Assembly: GCF_003987475.1 (NCBI RefSeq)
Contig: NZ_PIQH01000004.1
Span: 1 to 64,000, forward strand
From: Idiomarina tyrosinivorans
GTDB lineage: Bacteria; Pseudomonadota; Gammaproteobacteria; Enterobacterales; Alteromonadaceae
Length of the DNA: 64,000 bases
Direction: 5' to 3'
The position numbers were made by a program, and so were the translations under genes. Below, piece by piece: positions 57,965 through 64,000 of the stretch. The notes under the pieces were generated by a model, which was not told the DNA's origin, made no database searches, and saw nothing but the letters and a program-made list of their open reading frames with translations. The number at the start of each line of letters is the position of its first letter. Position 1 is the first letter of the stretch.

Positions 57965-58591
57965 ATGGCAAAAAAGCGCAGCGCAAGCAGCCGTCGCTGG
58001 TTAAAAGAACATTTTGACGACCACTTTGTGCAGAAGGCACAGAAAAAAGGGCTTCGGTCGCGGGCTGTATTCAAACTGGAAGAGCTTCAAGCGAAAGACA
58101 AGTTGCTCAAACCGGGTATGACCGTGGTCGATCTCGGCGCCGCGCCAGGAGGGTGGTCACAGTTGGCGAGAGAGATTACTCACGATAAGGGGCAAGTGAT
58201 TGCTTGTGACATTTTACCGATGGACCCAATCGCTGGCGTTGATTTCTTGCAAGGTGACTTCCGTGAAGAAGCGGTTTTGGATGCCTTATTGACCCGAATT
58301 GGCGGTAAAACAGTAGATGTAGTGTTGTCCGACATGGCACCCAATATGAGTGGCAACGACAACGTCGATCAACCACGCTCGATGTACCTTGTGGAGCTGG
58401 CGTTAGAGATGTGTCACCAAGTTTTGAAACCTGGCGGCAGTTTTGTCGTCAAAGTATTTCAGGGGCAAGGCTTTGAACCTTTTTTGAAGGATGTACGGGC
58501 GGCGTTTACCCAAGTAAAAACCCGAAAACCGGACTCCTCTCGAGCGCGTTCTAGAGAAGTGTACCTGGTAGCTACAGGTTACAAACTATAG
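57965..58591 (+). CDS. rlmE: 23S rRNA 2'-O-ribose methyltransferase RlmE
   Basis: Heat-shock methyltransferase that modifies U2552 of 23S rRNA. The 208-residue protein has the SAM-binding [36 protein letters not shown] and the catalytic lysine region [11 protein letters not shown]. Co-transcribed with ftsH 47 bp downstream. Confidence 0.97.
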   Translation: MAKKRSASSRRWLKEHFDDHFVQKAQKKGLRSRAVFKLEELQAKDKLLKPGMTVVDLGAAPGGWSQLAREITHDKGQVIACDILPMDPIAGVDFLQGDFREEAVLDALLTRIGGKTVDVVLSDMAPNMSGNDNVDQPRSMYLVELALEMCHQVLKPGGSFVVKVFQGQGFEPFLKDVRAAFTQVKTRKPDSSRARSREVYLVATGYKL

Positions 58592-58638
58592 TACCCTGTA
58601 ACGCAGTAGTAGTATTTTAATTTACAGAGGAAAAGGTT

Positions 58639-60576
58639 TTGAGCGATATGGCGAAAAATCTCATCTTATGGCTAGTCATTGCCGTGGTGCTGATGAGTGT
58701 ATTTCAGAGCTTCAGCCCCAGCGATTCATCGAAGTCACAACTCGCGTACAGTGAGTTCGTGAGCCAAGTTAACAACGGTAAAGTTCGCCGTGTCGACTTC
58801 GCAGAAGATGGCCGCACCATCAACGGAATGATGAGTAACGGACAACCATTCAAAACGGTGGTCCCCACCCAATACGATCCGCAAATCTTAAATGATTTGT
58901 TATCGAACGATGTGCAAACGCAGGGCACTCCACCAGAAGAGCCAAGCATTCTCACATCGATCTTTATTTCATGGTTCCCCATGCTGTTATTGATTGGTGT
59001 ATGGATTTTCTTCATGCGCCAGATGCAAGGCGGCGGTGGCCGTGGCGCTATGTCGTTTGGCAAGAGTAAAGCGCGGCTGATGAGTGAAGACCAAATTAAG
59101 ACGACCTTCGCTGATGTCGCCGGTTGTGATGAAGCGAAAGAAGAAGTCACTGAGTTAGTCGACTATTTGCGCGATCCATCACGCTTCCAACGCTTAGGCG
59201 GAAAGATCCCGAAAGGGGTATTAATGGTCGGTCCTCCAGGTACAGGTAAGACCTTATTGGCAAAAGCCATTGCCGGTGAAGCCAAAGTGCCATTTTTCAC
59301 CATTTCTGGTTCTGATTTCGTAGAAATGTTTGTCGGTGTGGGTGCGTCACGTGTACGCGACATGTTTGAGCAAGCGAAGAAGTCAGCACCTTGCATTATC
59401 TTTATTGATGAAATTGATGCTGTCGGTCGCCAGCGCGGCGCTGGTCTTGGCGGTGGTCACGATGAACGTGAGCAAACCCTAAACCAAATGCTGGTTGAGA
59501 TGGACGGTTTTGAGGGTAATGAAGGGATCATCGTGATGGCGGCGACCAACCGCCCAGACGTGTTAGACCCTGCGTTATTGCGCCCTGGACGTTTTGACCG
59601 CCAAGTCGTGGTCGGTTTACCTGACGTTCGTGGGCGTGAGCAAATCCTTAAAGTGCACATGAAAAAAGTGCCTTTGGGTGATGATGTCAATGCAGCAGTG
59701 ATAGCCCGAGGTACACCAGGTTTTTCTGGTGCAGACTTGGCGAACTTGGTGAACGAGGCAGCATTGTTTGCCGCGCGTGGCAACAAGCGGGTGGTATCAA
59801 TGGAGGAGTTCGACAAAGCCAAAGATAAGATCATGATGGGTGCCGAGCGCCGTTCTATGGTCATGACCGATGACGAGAAGACGATGACCGCATACCATGA
59901 AGCGGGTCACGCCATTGTTGGCCGTTTGGTGCCTGAGCACGATCCCGTCTACAAAGTATCGATCATTCCGCGCGGCCGTGCTTTGGGTGTCACCATGTAC
60001 CTGCCAGAGCAAGACCGTGTTAGCTATACCAAACAACACCTAGAAAGTATGATTTCGAGTTTATTTGGTGGCCGTTTGGCAGAGCAAATTATCTACGGTA
60101 ACGATAAAGTCACCACTGGCGCGTCAAATGATATTGAGCGAGCCACAGATATTGCGAGAAAAATGGTGACGCAATGGGGTCTGTCGGAAAAAATGGGACC
60201 ATTGTTATACGCCGAAGAAGAGAATGAAGTGTTCTTAGGGCGGCAAGTGGCGCAACACAAGCACATGTCAGATGATACGGCGCGTGCGATCGATGAGGAA
60301 GTTAAGACCGTTATCGACCGCAACTATCAGCGCGCGAAACAGTTGCTGGAAGATAACATTGATATCTTGCATTCAATGAAAGATGCGTTGGTAAAATATG
60401 AAACTATCGATGCAGACCAAATTGACGATCTGATGAATCGGCGCGAGGTGCGTCGTCCAAAAGACTGGCAAGATGACGACAATGGTAACCGACCCGGTGC
60501 CGACGGCGGAGCTAAGAGCGAAAACACCAGCGCTCAGGTCAACGTTGATAAGCCGGGCGATGCGCCAGCGAGCTAA
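58639..60576 (+). CDS. ftsH: ATP-dependent zinc metalloprotease FtsH
   Basis: Membrane-bound AAA+ protease for membrane-protein quality control. The 645-residue protein has two membrane segments (about 6-24 and 100-122), Walker [10 protein letters not shown], the SRH region and the zinc site H420EAGH. Start: TTG at 58639 (reading MSDMAKNL) has GAGG 8 nt upstream; ATG 58648 gives the shorter form used for E. coli. Ends with a disordered Asn/Gly-rich tail. Confidence 0.98.
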   Translation: MSDMAKNLILWLVIAVVLMSVFQSFSPSDSSKSQLAYSEFVSQVNNGKVRRVDFAEDGRTINGMMSNGQPFKTVVPTQYDPQILNDLLSNDVQTQGTPPEEPSILTSIFISWFPMLLLIGVWIFFMRQMQGGGGRGAMSFGKSKARLMSEDQIKTTFADVAGCDEAKEEVTELVDYLRDPSRFQRLGGKIPKGVLMVGPPGTGKTLLAKAIAGEAKVPFFTISGSDFVEMFVGVGASRVRDMFEQAKKSAPCIIFIDEIDAVGRQRGAGLGGGHDEREQTLNQMLVEMDGFEGNEGIIVMAATNRPDVLDPALLRPGRFDRQVVVGLPDVRGREQILKVHMKKVPLGDDVNAAVIARGTPGFSGADLANLVNEAALFAARGNKRVVSMEEFDKAKDKIMMGAERRSMVMTDDEKTMTAYHEAGHAIVGRLVPEHDPVYKVSIIPRGRALGVTMYLPEQDRVSYTKQHLESMISSLFGGRLAEQIIYGNDKVTTGASNDIERATDIARKMVTQWGLSEKMGPLLYAEEENEVFLGRQVAQHKHMSDDTARAIDEEVKTVIDRNYQRAKQLLEDNIDILHSMKDALVKYETIDADQIDDLMNRREVRRPKDWQDDDNGNRPGADGGAKSENTSAQVNVDKPGDAPAS

Positions 60577-60584
60577 AATCCATT

Positions 60585-60609
60585 AAGCCCCGTTTTCGGG
60601 GCTTTTTAT
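60585..60609 (+). terminator. Terminator after ftsH
   Basis: AAGCCCCG (60585-60592), loop TTTT, CGGGGCTT (60597-60604), then Ts. Confidence 0.94.
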
Positions 60610-60644
60610 TGGCTGAAAGTTAACCATCGTTTGAGAGCATTGCT

Positions 60645-61460
60645 ATGACCAAAGCATCACACCCATTACAGGTGATGGGAATTCTGAATGTTACCCCTGA
60701 CTCGTTTTCTGATGGTGGCCAACACCATCATATTAGCGCTGCGATAGATCGTGCCGCAGAGATGGTCGAACAGGGCGCCGCCTGGATAGATATTGGTGGT
60801 GAGTCGACTCGCCCGGGGGCGCCGGCGGTTGCCGAAGCGCAAGAGATTGAGCGGGTTATCCCTGTGCTGGAAGCGCTGCAGGCGCGCTTTTCGATAAATT
60901 TATCGGTAGATACCAGCAAAGCTGCTGTGATGCGTGAGGCGGTAGCGCGTAACGTAGATATGATTAACGACGTTTGTGCGTTGCAGCAAGAGGGCGCGTT
61001 ACAGGCGGTGGCTAATAGTTCGGCGAAGGTTTGTCTAATGCATATGCAAGGCGAACCACGCACCATGCAACACGACCCTCGCTATGATGATGTCGTCTGT
61101 GATGTTAAAGCGTTTCTACAAAAACGCTTACAAGCTTGTACAGCCGCAGGAATTGCTAACCAGCGAATTTGGTTGGATCCAGGCTTTGGATTCGGCAAAA
61201 GTGTGCGCCATAATTATCAAATGTTACAACGCTTACAAGCGTTTCACGAACTCAATCAACCGCTACTTATTGGGTTATCGCGCAAGTCGATGATTGGCCA
61301 TGTAACGGGGAAAGACGTCGATGAACGCTTGTCAGGTAGCTTAGCGGGTGCAACTATTGCAGCCTTGAAAGGAGCCCGTATAATTCGCGTCCACGATGTC
61401 AAAGAGACGGTCGACGCAATGCGAGTGGTAGCGGCGACATTAGAGGGAGAATATTTGTGA
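60645..61460 (+). CDS. folP: Dihydropteroate synthase
   Basis: Condenses p-aminobenzoate with the pterin diphosphate in folate synthesis; target of sulfonamides. The 271-residue protein has [26 protein letters not shown] and the lysine motif [14 protein letters not shown]. Stop overlaps glmM start (GTGA). Confidence 0.97.
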   Translation: MTKASHPLQVMGILNVTPDSFSDGGQHHHISAAIDRAAEMVEQGAAWIDIGGESTRPGAPAVAEAQEIERVIPVLEALQARFSINLSVDTSKAAVMREAVARNVDMINDVCALQQEGALQAVANSSAKVCLMHMQGEPRTMQHDPRYDDVVCDVKAFLQKRLQACTAAGIANQRIWLDPGFGFGKSVRHNYQMLQRLQAFHELNQPLLIGLSRKSMIGHVTGKDVDERLSGSLAGATIAALKGARIIRVHDVKETVDAMRVVAATLEGEYL

Positions 61461-62797
61461 GCGATAGGAAGTATTTTGGTACCGATGGTATTCGCGGTCG
61501 TGTGGGGGTTTTTCCGGTCACACCAGACTTTGCAGTAAAGTTAGGCTGGGCGGCAGGACGCGTATTAGCAGAGCGTGGTACGCGTCGCGTCTTGGTCGGG
61601 AAGGACACCCGAGTGTCAGGGTATATGTTGGAATCAGCACTTGAGGCGGGACTTTCAGCCGCAGGGGTTGATGTACAATTTTTAGGGCCAATGCCAACCC
61701 CGGCAATTGCGTATTTAACCAAAACTTTTCGCACGGCTGCTGGCATCGTGATCAGCGCCTCACATAATCCTTACGAAGACAACGGCATCAAATTTTTCTC
61801 CACCAACGGCTTTAAACTCCCCGATAGCGTTGAGTTGCAGATTGAAAAAATGTTGGACGAACCGCTAACCTGCGTGTCGTCGCAAGAGTTGGGTCGGGCC
61901 AGCCGAGTGAGTGATGCGGCAGGACGTTATATCGAGTTTTGCAAAGGGGCGTTCCCCAGCGATTTATCGCTAAACGGGCTTCACATTGTGGTTGACTGTG
62001 CCAATGGGGCAACCTACCACATTGCGCCGAGTGTGCTGCGTGAACTTGGCGCACGAGTGACCGAAATTGGCACCAATCCCGACGGCATGAATATCAATAA
62101 AGACTGTGGAGCTACGCACTTGAAAGCGTTGCAGGAAAAAGTCGTAAAAGAAAAAGCAGATATTGGCGTAGCGCTCGATGGTGACGGTGATCGGATTATG
62201 ATGGTCAGCCACTCCGGACGCGTTATCGATGGTGATGATATTCTATTTATTTTGGCTTCAACCGCGCAAAAACTGGGTCAGTTGCGCGGCGGTGTGGTCG
62301 GTACCCTGATGACCAACTATGCCTTAGAACAAGCATTCGAAATGCGTGGCATTCCGTTTCAACGTGCGAAAGTGGGCGATCGCTACGTCATTGAGAAATT
62401 GGTTGAGTTGGATTGGCAACTCGGCGGTGAAAACTCAGGACACTTGATTAATCGCGACTTCCATACCACCGGTGATGGTATTCTCGGTGCATTGCAGGTG
62501 TTGGCTGCGATGCAAAGGGATGGTAAATCGCTGGAAGCGTTGTGTGGCGAGTTTCGTAAATTTCCTCAAGTAATGATCAATGTGCGTTTAGAAAGCGATG
62601 CCGATCCGTTGCAAATGTCTAATGTTCAGTCGGCCGTTAGCGAAGTGGAAAAGGCCTTGGCTGGTGATGGCCGAGTGCTGCTGCGCAAGTCTGGTACCGA
62701 ACCACTGATTCGGGTCATGGTTGAGGGCAAAGACGAAAAACGGGTGCGCGCCTTCGCCCAACAAATCGCTGCAGAAGTCGAAGCGGCGAGTAATTGA
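61457..62797 (+). CDS. glmM: Phosphoglucosamine mutase
   Basis: Converts glucosamine-6-phosphate to glucosamine-1-phosphate for peptidoglycan and LPS. The 446-residue protein has the phosphoserine loop [20 protein letters not shown], the metal site ALDGDGDRI, the substrate loop GGENSGHLI and the phosphate-binding [12 protein letters not shown]. Starts with GTG at 61457, overlapping folP by 4 bp with GAGGGAG upstream. Confidence 0.98.
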   Translation: MSDRKYFGTDGIRGRVGVFPVTPDFAVKLGWAAGRVLAERGTRRVLVGKDTRVSGYMLESALEAGLSAAGVDVQFLGPMPTPAIAYLTKTFRTAAGIVISASHNPYEDNGIKFFSTNGFKLPDSVELQIEKMLDEPLTCVSSQELGRASRVSDAAGRYIEFCKGAFPSDLSLNGLHIVVDCANGATYHIAPSVLRELGARVTEIGTNPDGMNINKDCGATHLKALQEKVVKEKADIGVALDGDGDRIMMVSHSGRVIDGDDILFILASTAQKLGQLRGGVVGTLMTNYALEQAFEMRGIPFQRAKVGDRYVIEKLVELDWQLGGENSGHLINRDFHTTGDGILGALQVLAAMQRDGKSLEALCGEFRKFPQVMINVRLESDADPLQMSNVQSAVSEVEKALAGDGRVLLRKSGTEPLIRVMVEGKDEKRVRAFAQQIAAEVEAASN

Positions 62798-62827
62798 ACA
62801 ACTGAGCAGGATTTGGTGAAATGTCGC

Positions 62828-62856
62828 TTGTCAATCGCACGGGCTTTCGCTACTAT
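62828..62856 (+). promoter_or_regulatory. Promoter for tpiA-secG
   Basis: TTGTCA (62828-62833), 17-bp spacer, TACTAT (62851-62856), 30 bp before tpiA. Confidence 0.7.
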
Positions 62857-62885
62857 TCCGCCCGCTTTGTAAAAGAGGGAAGCTA

Positions 62886-63647
62886 ATGTCAGGTCAGCCA
62901 CTGGTCATTGCCAATTGGAAAATGAACGGAAATCGCCAACTCGTTAGCGAAATGGCGGAGGCCCTGCGTGAGCAGCAACAATTGACCGCAGACGTTAATG
63001 TTGTGGTTTGCCCTCCAACGATTTTACTTCCAGCGTTGGCAGACGCCTGCTATTACGACGCTGTGGCAGTCGGCGCACAAGATGTTTCGCAACATGCGGA
63101 AGGCGCTTTCACTGGAGAAACCTCGGTGAACATGTTGCGAGAAGCCGCGGTTGAATATGTGTTGGTGGGGCATTCAGAGCGCCGCCAAATGCATCATGAA
63201 ACGGATGCAGTGGTTGCCGATAAGTTGCAGGCAGTCACGAGTAGTGGTTTGAAAGCGGTGTTGTGTGTCGGTGAAAATGCCGAGCAACGTGAGTCTGAAC
63301 AAACCTTTGCGGTGATTAAACAACAATTGCAGCAGGCTTTGTCGGGGTTAACTGCCACACAATTGAGCCATACGATTGTTGCTTATGAACCGGTCTGGGC
63401 TATAGGCACTGGATTAACCGCTTCGCCACAGCAAGCGGAACAGGTTCATCAGTTTATTCGCCAACTGCTGACTGAATTGAATACTAACGTCGGTGAGCAA
63501 ATGCAGATACTTTACGGCGGCTCAGTAAAAGCGGATAATGCCGAGCAATTATTTGCGCAACCATCAATTGACGGTGGGTTAATTGGTGGCGCCAGCTTAA
63601 AGCCTGATGCTTTTATCGCGATTTGTCAGGCTGCTAGAGGGAAATAG
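62886..63647 (+). CDS. tpiA: Triosephosphate isomerase
   Basis: Glycolytic isomerase. The 253-residue protein has the catalytic lysine in NWKMNGNR, histidine in LVGHSERR, glutamate in AYEPVWAIGTG and the phosphate loop YGGSVKADN with GLIGGASL. AGAGGGAAG precedes the ATG. secG starts one base after its TAG. Confidence 0.98.
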   Translation: MSGQPLVIANWKMNGNRQLVSEMAEALREQQQLTADVNVVVCPPTILLPALADACYYDAVAVGAQDVSQHAEGAFTGETSVNMLREAAVEYVLVGHSERRQMHHETDAVVADKLQAVTSSGLKAVLCVGENAEQRESEQTFAVIKQQLQQALSGLTATQLSHTIVAYEPVWAIGTGLTASPQQAEQVHQFIRQLLTELNTNVGEQMQILYGGSVKADNAEQLFAQPSIDGGLIGGASLKPDAFIAICQAARGK

Positions 63648-63648
63648 T

Positions 63649-64000
63649 ATGTACGAATTTTTAATGATTACGTTTTTGATTGTTGCATTGGCACTGATCG
63701 GCTTGGTGTTAATTCAACAAGGTAAGGGTGCGGACATGGGAGCCTCTTTTGGCTCGGGCGCATCAAACACCGTGTTTGGTTCTTCTGGTTCAGGTAACTT
63801 CCTGACTCGCAGTACTGCTGTGCTAGCCGTATTGTTCTTTGTGCTAAGTTTGGTGTTGGGCAATATGGCGACTTCGCATGACAGCGATATGACAGATTTC
63901 TCTGATTTATCTGCACCGGCGCAACAGCAGTCAGAACAGCCAGCCGCAGAACAACAGCCCGCTGAGCAAATGCCGCCAGCAGGTGAAGCTGAGCAACCAC
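63649..64000 (+). CDS. secG: SecG, preprotein translocase subunit (partial)
   Basis: The visible 117 codons begin MYEFLMITFLIVALALIGLV, a first membrane segment, then QQGKGADMGASFGSGAS with NTVFGSSGSGNFL and a second membrane segment (AVLAVLFFVLSLVLGN). A Gln/Pro/Ala-rich cytoplasmic tail follows and runs off the window, so the 3' end is missing. AGAGGGAAA lies just upstream, within the end of tpiA. Confidence 0.96.
   Translation, partial: MYEFLMITFLIVALALIGLVLIQQGKGADMGASFGSGASNTVFGSSGSGNFLTRSTAVLAVLFFVLSLVLGNMATSHDSDMTDFSDLSAPAQQQSEQPAAEQQPAEQMPPAGEAEQP

Overview
The window reads as chromosomal DNA of a marine gammaproteobacterium of the Alteromonadales, most likely the Idiomarinaceae (Idiomarina, Pseudidiomarina or Aliidiomarina). 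This is inferred from remembered protein similarity and gene order (tig-clpP-clpX-lon-hupB-tRNA-ppiD; grpE-dnaK-dnaJ; carA-carB-greA-yhbY/rlmE-ftsH-folP-glmM-tpiA-secG), not from a database search. Nearly all of it is housekeeping. There is no rRNA operon, CRISPR array, transposase or prophage.

Layout: a folded palindrome at the left edge, then astB (minus) and topA (plus). At 4.6-12.1 kb lies a compact nine-gene locus for an R64/TCP-type (type IVb) pilus: TcpQ-like protein, lipoprotein secretin, PilO, PilP, ATPase, inner-membrane protein, PilS pilin, an unusual pseudopilin and a TadE-like protein. folD faces it. At 13.2-13.6 kb is a tRNA cluster Pro-Arg-His-Pro with two identical Pro genes. 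At 13.7-23.1 kb come a small conserved protein, a DUF1415 protein, then tig, clpP, clpX, lon, hupB, tRNA-Asp and ppiD. At 23.2-24.3 kb is an ECF sigma factor with its DUF3379 partner. At 24.4-31.3 kb is a tightly coupled minus-strand operon moxR-DUF58-DUF4381-batA-batB/C-batD. At 31.5-35.5 kb are fadI-fadJ with a FadR-like operator and two very small genes. At 35.6-46.0 kb (minus) are a 1487-residue two-component-propeller/PAS/GGDEF/EAL protein, an M16 protease, bamE, recN with a LexA box, and nadK. From 46.2 kb to the end (mostly plus) are grpE-dnaK-dnaJ, an M48 lipoprotein protease, dapB, carAB, greA, a CI-type regulator, yhbY (minus), rlmE, ftsH, folP, glmM, tpiA and the start of secG.

Two themes join the genes. 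First, protein quality control: trigger factor, ClpXP, Lon, DnaK/DnaJ/GrpE, FtsH, PpiD, BamE and an M48 protease are all here, and four transcription units (lon, grpE, dnaK, rlmE-ftsH) carry sigma-32-like promoters with 13-14 bp spacers. Second, surface and envelope functions: the type IVb pilus locus, the Bat operon and a large c-di-GMP sensor protein. The pilus locus is the best candidate for something little described: it mixes an R64-like core with a TadE-like protein and a cysteine-free pilin, and a hairpin covers the ribosome binding site of its first gene. The 3' half of the pilin gene and the sensor half of the c-di-GMP gene are clearly more AT-rich than their surroundings, which suggests replacement of variable ligand- or surface-facing parts.
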